Source: Clostridiales bacterium
Lineage (GTDB): Bacteria > Bacillota > Clostridia > Saccharofermentanales > DTU023
Length of the DNA: 64,000 bases
Reading direction: 5' to 3'
Assembly (NCBI GenBank): GCA_004556925.1
Contig: SFFI01000008.1
Span: 1-64,000, forward strand
Translations under genes and position numbers: made by a program
Shown: piece after piece, positions 25,639-33,728 of the stretch
Layout of the letters: each line of letters opens with the position of its first letter
Position numbering within the stretch: the stretch's first letter is position 1
Notes under the pieces: generated by a model
Databases searched by the model: none
The model's input: the letters and a program-made list of their open reading frames with translations, nothing else
What the model was told of the DNA's origin: nothing

Positions 25639-27027
25639 TTAACGGAAGATGAGCCAGAGCACAACAATAAGGGCTGCTGAGGCTACGCCTTCAAGCAGGG
25701 TGACCAGGGTTTGGGTCTTATAACCCTCCTCCGCCTTAAGGCCGCCAAAGTTAGTCACTACCCAGAAGTAGGAGTCGTTGGCGTGGGAAACGGTCATGGC
25801 ACCAGCGCCAATGGCCAGGACGGTCAGGACCCGCATGAAGGTGGAATCCAGGTTCATGGTTGCCATGAGGGGATTCATGATGGAAGCGGTGGTGACCAGG
25901 GCCACGGTGGAAGAACCTTGGGCCGTTTTGAGGATAGCCGAAAGCAGGAAGGGGAAGATAATGCCCAGGCTGACTAAGGCGGTGGCGTTGTCTTTAATAA
26001 AGTCGATCAGGCCAGAGTTAGAAATGACCCGGCCCAGAATGCCGCCAGCACCCGTGATAAAGAGGATGGGGCCAACGGTCTTGAGGCAGGACTCCGTCAG
26101 GCTGTGGAACTGCTCGCCATGACCTGTTTGGAAAATCAAGACGACGCCAAAAATGACGCCAATGGCCAAGGCGATCATGGGTGTGCCTAAGAAGGCCATT
26201 AAGGTGCCGAAACCACCAGAAGCGCCAGCAACCTTAGCAATGGAACCTATAGCCATCAGGAGGATGGGGATAATGATGGGGGCAAAGCTCATGAAAGGAG
26301 AGGGCAGCTTGCCGTAGGAAGCAATGAGCTCCTCGTAGCTTTGTTGGGTATCCCCGTCAGCCTCGTCGGAGGCCGTAATCTTTTTGCCAATGAACTTGGC
26401 GTAGAAGTAGGACACGAGTAAGGCGGGGATAGAGACGACGGCACCCATCGCCATGATCAGCAGGAGGTGGCCGGAAACCTCTAAGGCCTCAGCCGCGGCG
26501 ATCGGGCCGGGTGTGGGAGGAATAAAGACATGAGACGCGTAAAGACCGGCAGATAGGCAGACGGTCATGGCGACACTAGAAGCCTTGGTCTTCTTCACTA
26601 AGGCTTTGCGAATGGGGTTCAGGACGACGAAACCCGAGTCGCAGAAGACGGGGATGGAGACAATCCAGCCCATGATCAGCATAGCGAGTTCTGGGTGTTT
26701 GGGGCCAACCCAGCCAACTACGGTCTCCGCCATAGTTACGGCAGCACCCGTGGCTTCCAAGATCGTGCCGATCAGGGCGCCGAAGATGATGACCAAACCG
26801 ATGCCGGAGAAGGTTGAGGAGAAGCCACCGTTAATTGAGGAAACGAGGCCTACTTGGACCACTTCACCATCCTGCTTGACATCCATCAGGGGCATACCCG
26901 AGACGAAGGCAAAGAGGACAGAAATAGTGATCAAGGCGAGGAAAGGGTGAACCTTGAACTTCGAGATCATCAAGATCAAGAGAACGATTGCCACGACAAA
27001 GGCAATAACTAGAGCAATTCCTTGCAT
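25639..27027 (-). CDS. GntP-family gluconate/glycerate permease
   Basis: 462 residues with about twelve helices over the full length. Family features include PELAMLIMGWIVSIPVFCDSG-like helix pairs, FIPPTPGPIAAAE and TGAGGILGRVI. GntP proteins import sugar acids with protons. Pairing with glycerate kinase makes D-glycerate the likeliest substrate, by inference. GGAGG lies 5 bases before the ATG at 27027; the earlier frame start at 27039 lacks one. A TGGTATAAT extended -10 box is at 27057-27064. Confidence 0.92.
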   Translation of the reverse strand: MQGIALVIAFVVAIVLLILMISKFKVHPFLALITISVLFAFVSGMPLMDVKQDGEVVQVGLVSSINGGFSSTFSGIGLVIIFGALIGTILEATGAAVTMAETVVGWVGPKHPELAMLIMGWIVSIPVFCDSGFVVLNPIRKALVKKTKASSVAMTVCLSAGLYASHVFIPPTPGPIAAAEALEVSGHLLLIMAMGAVVSIPALLVSYFYAKFIGKKITASDEADGDTQQSYEELIASYGKLPSPFMSFAPIIIPILLMAIGSIAKVAGASGGFGTLMAFLGTPMIALAIGVIFGVVLIFQTGHGEQFHSLTESCLKTVGPILFITGAGGILGRVISNSGLIDFIKDNATALVSLGIIFPFLLSAILKTAQGSSTVALVTTASIMNPLMATMNLDSTFMRVLTVLAIGAGAMTVSHANDSYFWVVTNFGGLKAEEGYKTQTLVTLLEGVASAALIVVLWLIFR

Positions 27028-27056
27028 ACGCACCTCCATATTGTGGGAATTGACTA

Positions 27057-27064
27057 ATTATACC
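27057..27064 (-). promoter_or_regulatory. Extended -10 promoter of the glycerate operon
   Basis: TG-G-TATAAT on the minus strand 30 bases before the permease start; a recognisable -35 at normal spacing is absent, as is common with extended -10 promoters. Confidence 0.5.
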
Positions 27065-27166
27065 ATTCTTTTCAGGAATCTTTATGACAAATTAAATACA
27101 GGACCCTGCTTTTCTATCCAGTACTAGAGCATTTAAGAGCGAACTGGTCCTAAGGTATTTTAGAGC

Positions 27167-27188
27167 GAGGCCTGATCCTTTCGGCCTC
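27167..27188 (-). terminator. Hairpin after the ATP synthase operon
   Basis: GAGGCC and GGCCTC pair across 10 bases just after the atpC stop codon; no T-run, so a weak terminator candidate. Confidence 0.4.
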
Positions 27189-27192
27189 TGAT

Positions 27193-27621
27193 CTACTTGT
27201 CTTTCTGTTTTTTAACCTTGATTCGGTTGAGCGACCGCAGAAGCTTAGCCTCCAAGAAAGCCTCCTCCCGCTGGTCTTCATGATCTTCCAAGGCCTCTAA
27301 GGCGGCTCGCGTTTCGGCTTCCTCCCGCTCTGCCCGGGACAAGTCTATATCTTCCGGTTTTTCACAGGTATTGACCAAGACTAAGGCCTGGTTATTTTCC
27401 ATCTTGAGGATGCCAAAAGAAACGGCCGCCAGATGCTTTTCGCCATCTTTTTCTACCCGGTAATAAAGGCTGCCCGGCTCAATTGCGAAAATCGTATTCT
27501 CGTGATGGGCCATGATGCCATACTGGCCATCCGGTGTGGGAATGGACAGGTAATAACAAGGCCCCTCATAAAAGGAGTGGTCAGCGGCATGAATGGCAAG
27601 TTGAAAGCTTTTGCCGGACAT
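27193..27621 (-). CDS. atpC: F1 ATP synthase epsilon subunit
   Basis: 142 residues. N-terminal beta-sandwich (FQLAIHAADHSFYEGPCYYL, PTPDGQYGIMAHHENTIFAI) followed by the C-terminal helical pair rich in Glu/Arg, ending with Lys-rich KVKKQKDK. It couples gamma rotation and can inhibit ATP hydrolysis. Last gene of the operon, 30 bases after atpD, with AAGGAGG upstream. Confidence 0.93.
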   Translation of the reverse strand: MSGKSFQLAIHAADHSFYEGPCYYLSIPTPDGQYGIMAHHENTIFAIEPGSLYYRVEKDGEKHLAAVSFGILKMENNQALVLVNTCEKPEDIDLSRAEREEAETRAALEALEDHEDQREEAFLEAKLLRSLNRIKVKKQKDK

Positions 27622-27651
27622 TTTGCCTCCTTGCTCTGCGATAAACTGAGC

Positions 27652-29052
27652 CTAAAGCGTCTTCGCCTTGGCCAGAGCCTGGTCTATATTTCCTACATTA
27701 TAGAAGGCGGCTTCGGGGTAGCGATCCATATCTCCGGACAAAATAGCCTCAAAGCCTTGGAGGGTGTCCGAGAGTTTGACGTATTGGCCGGGGATGTTGG
27801 TAAATTTCTCGGCGACAGCCAGGGGCTGGGTGAGAAAACGCTGGATTTTGCGGGCCCGGTTTACAGTCAGCTTGTCTTCGTCTGAAAGTTCATCCAAGCC
27901 CAGGATGGAGATGATGTCTTGCAGTTCCTTATATTTTTGCAGGGTTTCCACGCAAGCCTGGGCGATATCGTAATGGCGCTGGCCAACATAGTCGGCTTCC
28001 AAAAGCCGGGAACTGGAGGCCAGGGGGTCAATGGCCGGGTAGAGGCCTTGCTCGGCCACTTTGCGGCTTAAAACGGTGGTCGCATCCAGGTGGCTGAAGG
28101 TGGTAGCTGGGGCCGGGTCGGTGAGGTCATCGGCCGGCACATATACAGCCTGCACGGAGGTAATGGCTCCTGATTTAGTCGAGGAGATACGCTCTTGCAG
28201 GGCGCCCATTTCTTCGGCCAGGGTAGGCTGGTAGCCCACGGCGGAGGGCATGCGGCCCAGGAGGGTGGAAACCTCAGAGCCTGCTTGCACGAAGCGGTAG
28301 ACATTATCTATGAAAAAGAGGACGTCCTTATGGTCCACTTCACGGAAGTATTCCGCCATGGTGAGCCCGGTCAAGGCCACCCGCATGCGGACGCCAGGTG
28401 ATTCGTTCATTTGACCAAAAACCAGGGCCGTTTTTTCAATGACGCCGGAATCAATCATCTCCAGCCAGAGCTCGTTACCTTCCCGGCTGCGTTCGCCTAC
28501 ACCGGCAAAGATGGAGTAGGCCCCCTGGGCGGTAGCAACATTGTGGATCAGCTCTTGAATTAAGACGGTTTTGCCCACGCCCGCGCCGCCAAAAAGACCA
28601 ATTTTGCCGCCCTTGGCGTAAGGTTCCAGGAGGTCGATAGACTTAATCCCGGTCTCCAAAAGCTCTAAGGCAATCTCTTGCTCGCTGAAGCTCGGGGTTT
28701 TGTGGTGGATGGGCCATTGGGGAACTTGCGGATCTTGGCTCAGGTCTTCCTTGCCATCAATGGGCTGGCCCAGGACATTGAACATCCGGCCTAGTGTCTT
28801 TTGGCCCACGGGCACCTGGACACAGCTCAAGGTCCGGTAGACTTTCATCATCCGGGTCATGCCTTCGGACTCGGACAACATGATACAGCGTACGGAGGCG
28901 TTGCCAATGTGCATGGCAACTTCCATGACCCGCCAGTCTCCCTCGCGGACTTGAACCTTGAGGGCTTCGCGCAGGCGAGGAATATTATTGACGGTAAATT
29001 GGACATCTATAACAGATCCGGCAATAGCAATGATCGTTCCGGTATCAGGCAT
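27652..29052 (-). CDS. atpD: F1 ATP synthase beta subunit (catalytic)
   Basis: 466 residues, standard length. P-loop GGAGVGKT, VGERSREGNELWLEM with the catalytic Glu, and GRMPSAVGYQPTLAEEMG are intact. One local difference is DNVYRF where most have DNIFRF. It carries the catalytic nucleotide sites that make ATP. AAGGAG precedes the ATG and only 2 bases separate it from atpG. Confidence 0.97.
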   Translation of the reverse strand: MPDTGTIIAIAGSVIDVQFTVNNIPRLREALKVQVREGDWRVMEVAMHIGNASVRCIMLSESEGMTRMMKVYRTLSCVQVPVGQKTLGRMFNVLGQPIDGKEDLSQDPQVPQWPIHHKTPSFSEQEIALELLETGIKSIDLLEPYAKGGKIGLFGGAGVGKTVLIQELIHNVATAQGAYSIFAGVGERSREGNELWLEMIDSGVIEKTALVFGQMNESPGVRMRVALTGLTMAEYFREVDHKDVLFFIDNVYRFVQAGSEVSTLLGRMPSAVGYQPTLAEEMGALQERISSTKSGAITSVQAVYVPADDLTDPAPATTFSHLDATTVLSRKVAEQGLYPAIDPLASSSRLLEADYVGQRHYDIAQACVETLQKYKELQDIISILGLDELSDEDKLTVNRARKIQRFLTQPLAVAEKFTNIPGQYVKLSDTLQGFEAILSGDMDRYPEAAFYNVGNIDQALAKAKTL

Positions 29053-29054
29053 TT

Positions 29055-29972
29055 TTATCTCCTTTTGGCCCGGTCGTGTTCCTGGGCCTTGGCCCCGGCA
29101 GACACCTCTGAGATAGCAGAGGTTATCGTTTCCTGGCGGGCCAAATTTCTTTGCACACGGAGCAGGTCCATGAGCTCGCGAGCGTTGTCGTTGGCCTGGT
29201 GCATGGCATTAAGCCGGGCATTTTCTTCGGAACTCAGGCTGTCCAAGAGGGCTCCGTACACAAAACCTGTCAGGTAGGACCGGATGAGGGCCTGGACAAC
29301 CGATTCCGCATCGGGGTAATAGACAAAGCTGGAGCTTTGGGCCGTATCAGCTGCAGTGTTATCAGCCAGGTCCCCCGGCAGCTGTTCCCGGTGAAAGGGG
29401 AGGAGGCGGGTGGATTGGGCAGCCTCCTTCAGGGGGTTCACTAAGTCTGTGTATACGACAAAGAGTTTTTGAAAGGCTCCTTGGTCATAGGCAGCCAAGA
29501 GCTGGGCTGTCAGCTGCCGAGCGGCGTCAAAAGAGGGGGGCAGGTGGTCCAGGTGGGGCAGGGCCTCAATAGCTCTGCCCTCCTTTTGGTAATAATCCTG
29601 GGCCTGACGGCCGAGCACGTAGAGTTTGTTGGGACCAGGGTTCTGGGCCAGGAGCCGGTCAGTTTCCTTTAAGACGTTGAGGTTGTAGGATCCCGCCAGG
29701 CCGCGGTCTGCGCTGATCACCAAGATACCCCAGCTTTCCGGGTCTCCAGCTGCAGGCTTGTCTGGGAAGAGGTAGTGGCTGTTCAAGCGGTGCAGGCTAG
29801 GCAAGGCCTGATTAATTTCCCCACGCACGGCCTCAAAAAAAGGCCGGGCATGGTCTAAGTAGGACAAGCTCTTGCGCCGGCGGTTAGAGGCGATCATGTA
29901 CATGGCATTGGTCAGCTTCTGGGTGTCCTGTATGGACTTCATACGGGCCTGGAGGTCTTTGAGCTTAGGCAT
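29055..29972 (-). CDS. atpG: F1 ATP synthase gamma subunit (rotor shaft)
   Basis: 305 residues. Conserved N-terminus LKDLQARMKSIQDTQKLTNAMYMIAS, middle segment ISADRGLAGSYN and C-terminus ENARLNAMHQANDNARELM. Overlaps the atpA stop by 8 bases (ATGCCTAA), so translation is probably coupled. Confidence 0.95.
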   Translation of the reverse strand: MPKLKDLQARMKSIQDTQKLTNAMYMIASNRRRKSLSYLDHARPFFEAVRGEINQALPSLHRLNSHYLFPDKPAAGDPESWGILVISADRGLAGSYNLNVLKETDRLLAQNPGPNKLYVLGRQAQDYYQKEGRAIEALPHLDHLPPSFDAARQLTAQLLAAYDQGAFQKLFVVYTDLVNPLKEAAQSTRLLPFHREQLPGDLADNTAADTAQSSSFVYYPDAESVVQALIRSYLTGFVYGALLDSLSSEENARLNAMHQANDNARELMDLLRVQRNLARQETITSAISEVSAGAKAQEHDRAKRR

Positions 29973-31725
29973 GGTCGCACCCTATTTCTTGAGGATCTAG
30001 CTGCCAGAAGGCGGCAGCTAACTCTAAAATCCGGCTGCGGTCTTGGGGGCTTAAGAGCCCGGTTTGGTCAATTTTCTCCAGAATCATGGGCTCCTGCTTG
30101 TAGAGTTCGGGCAGGAACTTGGCTATCTCCGACCGCCAGAGGCTGGGATCGAAGTGCTTTAAGCAGCCCTTAAGACTGACCAGGAGGAGGACCACTTCGC
30201 TAGACCTGGCCAAGGGGGCGTCATGGTTTTGCCGTAAGACCTGCATGATGCCCTGGCCCATGAGGAGTTGGGCCTTGCTGGCTTGGTCCAGGTCTCCAGA
30301 AAATTGGGTGAAGACTTCAATTTCGCGGTATTGGGCCAGCAAGAGGCGGAGGGAGCCTGCAGCCTGCTTCATGGCTGGTGCTTGCGCCGCGCCGCCTACC
30401 CGGGAAACGGACAGACCGACATTGATGGCAGGTCTTTGTCCGGCGTGGAAGAGACTGGTCTCCAGAAAAATTTGGCCATCCGTAATGGAAATGACATTGG
30501 TAGGGATATAGGCGGATATATCGCCAGACTGAGTCTCTACAATGGGGAGGGCCGTAAGCGAACCGCCGCCTTGGTCCAGGGATAACTGGGCTGACCGCTC
30601 CAAGAGACGGGAATGCAGGTAGAAGATATCGCCGGGATAGGCTTCTCGGCCAGGGAAGCGTTCCAAGAGCAAGCTGATCGACCGATAGGCCACCGCATGC
30701 TTGGACAGATCATCGTAGACAATGAGGACATCACGGCCGTGCTTCATGAAGTATTCTGCGACCGAGGTGCCGGAGTAGGGGGCTATGTATTGGAGGGCCG
30801 CAGGATCACCCGCAAAGGCAGCCACCACAATGGTATAACCCATGGCCCCCTGCTTTTGGAGCTTATCCACCAGACGGGCTACGGAAGAGGTCCTTTGCCC
30901 GATTGCCACATAGATACATATGACATTTTTGCCCTTTTGGTTGAGGATGGTGTCAATAGCAATAGCCGTTTTGCCGGTCTGCCGGTCCCCTATGATCAGT
31001 TCCCGCTGGCCCTTGCCAATGGGGAACATAGCGTCAATAGCCAAGATCCCTGTCTCTAGGGGGCGGGACACAGGGGCCCGGTCCTGAATACTGGGAGCAG
31101 AGAACTCCACGGGATAGTAGTGGCTGGCCATAATGGGGCCGCGGCCGTCAATAGGCTGACCCAGGGGGTCAATTACCCGGCCCAGGACATCATCGCTCAA
31201 GGGGATGCCAGCTTCTCGGCCGGACCGGTAAACCGTGGACCCTTCTTCGATACCCGTGTCATCGCCAAAGATAATGGCGGAGATTTGCTCCACTTGGATA
31301 TCGACCACCATGCCCCGCGAACCATCCGCAAAGATCAGGATTTCCTGATAAGCCACGTGCTCGAGCCCTTTAATATGGGCAATACCGTCACCTACCGTAA
31401 TGACCTGGCCCAGCTCTTCAGCCTTTACCTGGGGCTGCCAGTTGACCAGGAGTTCCTTAGCCTTGGCTAGATAGGCTAAGCCATCTGCGGCTTCCGCCCC
31501 CTCTTGATCCAGGGCCTTTTGGAACTGCCTTTGCAAGTGGTCAGTGGTCCAGTCGTAGGTATCGGAGCCGTATTGCAGAACAAAGCCTTGGTCTAGGCTG
31601 CTGTCCAGTTGGACTAAAATACGGATATCCTTCCCATAGGTTTGGGCTAGAAAACTTTCCAGCCTTTCCACCTGGTCCGTATAGGGCTGGATTCGGCATC
31701 TCAGTGTGGCGGTATACTTAGGCAT
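29965..31725 (-). CDS. atpA: F1 ATP synthase alpha subunit with N-terminal delta-like domain (fusion)
   Basis: 586 residues, against about 500 for usual alpha. From about residue 84 it is a complete alpha subunit: N-terminal helix and ELGQVITVGDGIAHIKGL, P-loop GDRQTGKT and the arginine-finger segment SVSRVGGAAQ. Residues 3-72 are extra and resemble the C-terminal domain of the delta subunit (OSCP): a strand-helix (TATLRCRIQPYTDQVERLES), GKDIRILVQLDSSLDQGFVL matching the delta pattern VDPSLIGGFVL, then a closing helix. No separate atpH exists: atpF ends 12 bases upstream. The start is well supported by GGAGG 6 bases before the ATG, with no alternative start signal at the normal alpha N-terminus. 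Confidence 0.92.
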   Translation of the reverse strand: MPKYTATLRCRIQPYTDQVERLESFLAQTYGKDIRILVQLDSSLDQGFVLQYGSDTYDWTTDHLQRQFQKALDQEGAEAADGLAYLAKAKELLVNWQPQVKAEELGQVITVGDGIAHIKGLEHVAYQEILIFADGSRGMVVDIQVEQISAIIFGDDTGIEEGSTVYRSGREAGIPLSDDVLGRVIDPLGQPIDGRGPIMASHYYPVEFSAPSIQDRAPVSRPLETGILAIDAMFPIGKGQRELIIGDRQTGKTAIAIDTILNQKGKNVICIYVAIGQRTSSVARLVDKLQKQGAMGYTIVVAAFAGDPAALQYIAPYSGTSVAEYFMKHGRDVLIVYDDLSKHAVAYRSISLLLERFPGREAYPGDIFYLHSRLLERSAQLSLDQGGGSLTALPIVETQSGDISAYIPTNVISITDGQIFLETSLFHAGQRPAINVGLSVSRVGGAAQAPAMKQAAGSLRLLLAQYREIEVFTQFSGDLDQASKAQLLMGQGIMQVLRQNHDAPLARSSEVVLLLVSLKGCLKHFDPSLWRSEIAKFLPELYKQEPMILEKIDQTGLLSPQDRSRILELAAAFWQLDPQEIGCDHA

Positions 31726-31737
31726 GACTTCCTCCCC

Positions 31738-32283
31738 CTATCCCTTGTAGTCAGCCTGGGGCTGGCTTGGTGATTTAGCTTGGGAAGATTTGGAATCTGC
31801 AACTTCCGGGCTGGGCTCAATACCCACTGTGGCCAGGAATTGCTCGTAGGAGTCCATATCCCGCGAGGCCATGGCCTTGCGGCTATTCACGACCAGGTTC
31901 CGCAGTTCGTGTTGAGCTGTGTGCATGAGTTTATCCCGGTCCATTTGGGCATCTTTGCGGGCTTGGGCTAAGATCTTCTCAGCTTCCTCCTTTGCCTCCT
32001 GCAGGACTTGGGCCTTGGCTGCTTCTAAATCCTTCTGTGCCTGTGCCTTGTCCTCTGCTAGCTTGGCCTGGACGAGGGCATGCTGCTGGGCGTACTCTGC
32101 TTCCAGTTTGGCCTTTTGCGCCTTGAACTCTGCTGCCTCATCCTGCATGGCCTGGTATTTGTCCCGGCGTTTCTGCATAAACTTAAAGACAGGTTCGTAG
32201 ACCGTCAAATAAAGGATGAGGAAGAGGATCAGAAAGTTAAATAAATGGAGCAGAATTTGCAGCCAGTTAATATTTAAGGGCAT
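31738..32283 (-). CDS. atpF: Fo ATP synthase b subunit (stator)
   Basis: 181 residues. One N-terminal membrane helix (WLQILLHLFNFLILFLILYL) and a long charged coiled coil (about 35-140). Then a 25-residue Ser/Pro/Gln-rich tail absent from typical b subunits. In ordinary enzymes the b C-terminus grips the delta C-terminal domain; here that domain appears on alpha. GGGG 8-9 bases before ATG. Confidence 0.9.
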   Translation of the reverse strand: MPLNINWLQILLHLFNFLILFLILYLTVYEPVFKFMQKRRDKYQAMQDEAAEFKAQKAKLEAEYAQQHALVQAKLAEDKAQAQKDLEAAKAQVLQEAKEEAEKILAQARKDAQMDRDKLMHTAQHELRNLVVNSRKAMASRDMDSYEQFLATVGIEPSPEVADSKSSQAKSPSQPQADYKG

Positions 32284-32297
32284 ACAGCCGCCCCTTT

Positions 32298-32711
32298 CTA
32301 GAGTACGAAGACAATGAGGATGGCGACAACCAGGGCATAAATAACAAGGGTCTCAATAAAGACCAAGCCGATCATGAGGGAGCCGCGGATGCCGGATTCG
32401 GCCTCGGGCTGTTTGGCTATGGACTCTACAGATTTAGAGATGACCCAACCCATGGCAATAGCGCCGGCAAGACCGACCAGAGCCAGGGTGACACCGGCAG
32501 ACCAGGCTTTGGTCTGCCGCAGGGCATCCTCAGCTGTGGCCGCAGCTTCGCCACCTGTCTTTGCTGCTTGAGCATCTGCCGCTTCTTCCGCATTGACTGG
32601 GGCGGAAGCTAGGCCTTGAGTAGAGAGGCCTGCCAGCTGCAGGGGACAGAGGCTAAGGGCCAGTAAAATCATAGCCAATGCGATAGCGAAATGTGACAAT
32701 TGTTTTTTCAT
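32298..32711 (-). CDS. atpE: Fo ATP synthase c subunit with long N-terminal extension
   Basis: 137 residues from the ATG; a GTG at 32723 would give 141. The c hairpin is only residues 71-137: glycine-rich helix 1, polar loop SIAKQPEAESG, and helix 2 with ion-binding Glu120 in GLVFIETLVIY. The position of the helix-1 Gln that binds Na+ in sodium-driven enzymes is Met87 here, and the residue after Glu120 is Thr. This favours a proton-driven rotor, though not conclusively. Residues 1-70 form a signal-peptide-like segment (MKKQLSHFAIALAMILLALS) and an Ala/Glu-rich stretch. Ordinary c subunits have about 70-90 residues. Confidence 0.9.
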   Translation of the reverse strand: MKKQLSHFAIALAMILLALSLCPLQLAGLSTQGLASAPVNAEEAADAQAAKTGGEAAATAEDALRQTKAWSAGVTLALVGLAGAIAMGWVISKSVESIAKQPEAESGIRGSLMIGLVFIETLVIYALVVAILIVFVL

Positions 32712-32756
32712 ATTCTGTGACACTTTCTCTTCAAAATATTTTATGTTTAGTGATGT

Positions 32757-33566
32757 TTAGGCTTGGATGGTGTTTGGCTGTTGGGGCTCGGTGGACTCTC
32801 CATAGAAAATAGCGACCAGCATGGTCAGGACATAGGCCTGGATAACTGCGTGTAGGAGGGTAAAGAGGACAGCAATGAGTACCGGCAGGCCAAAGGAAAG
32901 CAGGTAGTAGTGGTAAACCAGCTCGTTGACTAAGAGGCCCCCGAGCAGAGCACCAAAGAGCCGGAAACTCATGGAAATGGGCAGGGAAAAATCCTTCAAA
33001 GTCCGGAAGGCGCCTCTTGCGCCATTGGCCACGATGCCGCCGAGGAGGATAAAGCCATAGGAGCTGAAGCCCATGGCGATAGCGGCGTTAATGTCGGATA
33101 TTGGGGCGGGCAAGGCAAGGGACAGACCGTCTGTGGTGATGATTTGCAGGCCTGCCAGTTCAAAAAGTGTGGACAGGGCGATATAAACGCCTGCGGCAAA
33201 ACAGTAGCCGCCTACCAGTTTGGGCCGGTGGGGGCTATGGGTCTCAGCCAAATTAGCGAAATAGGCCACAAATGTCTCCACTAAGTTCTGTAGCCTTCCG
33301 GGAACCTCCTGGAAATGTGGGAAGATCAGGAAACGGAAGACCAAGGCTAAAAGGCTGAGAATAGCAGATACGATATAGGCAGAGATAAGGGCCGGGTTTA
33401 CTTGCAGAGGTCCTAACTGTACCTTATGGACTTCATGCAAAACCGCGTCCTTCATGGCCTCCTTAATGGGCTCTTCCGGTCTGGGGAATTGGCCCAGGTA
33501 AAGACTGCCTGCCAGGGAGAGGATGATCAGGACCACCAGGGTGATGATGACGCGCTTGTTTTTCAC
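32757..33566 (-). CDS. atpB: Fo ATP synthase a subunit
   Basis: 269 residues with about six helices. The essential arginine is in SMSFRLFGALLGG and the last helices (TLLHAVIQAYVLTMLVAIFYG) match the family. It starts with GTG, with AAGGGCG 8 bases upstream, and follows a strong promoter at 33617-33645. First gene of the operon; no atpI is present. Confidence 0.93.
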   Translation of the reverse strand: MKNKRVIITLVVLIILSLAGSLYLGQFPRPEEPIKEAMKDAVLHEVHKVQLGPLQVNPALISAYIVSAILSLLALVFRFLIFPHFQEVPGRLQNLVETFVAYFANLAETHSPHRPKLVGGYCFAAGVYIALSTLFELAGLQIITTDGLSLALPAPISDINAAIAMGFSSYGFILLGGIVANGARGAFRTLKDFSLPISMSFRLFGALLGGLLVNELVYHYYLLSFGLPVLIAVLFTLLHAVIQAYVLTMLVAIFYGESTEPQQPNTIQA

Positions 33567-33616
33567 GATATGCGCCCTTCTAGCCGCGCAGAAGTAGGCT
33601 TTCGCGCGACAATTTC

Positions 33617-33645
33617 ATAGTAGAACTGGCTATTTTGCCCGTCAA
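33617..33645 (-). promoter_or_regulatory. Promoter of the ATP synthase operon
   Basis: TTGACG and TACTAT separated by exactly 17 bases on the minus strand, about 50 bases before the atpB start. Confidence 0.75.
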
Positions 33646-33675
33646 GCAACAATCATCCAAGTTTTGAGCAGCTGG

Positions 33676-33703
33676 GCCGCAAAAATTCGTAAATTTTTGC
33701 GGC
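33676..33703 (-). terminator. Terminator of the glutaminase gene
   Basis: A 12-bp stem GCCGCAAAAATT/AATTTTTGCGGC with a 4-base loop, 25 bases after the glutaminase stop codon; no T-run after the stem. Confidence 0.55.
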
Positions 33704-33728
33704 GGGCAGAAGCTTGCCCCACCGGCGT

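Noticed and set aside
31725..31738. Frameshift splitting a normal delta gene between atpF and atpA
   Set aside because: Only 12 bases lie between the genes, and atpF and the fused atpA frames are both intact with good start signals, so there is no hidden delta N-terminal half.
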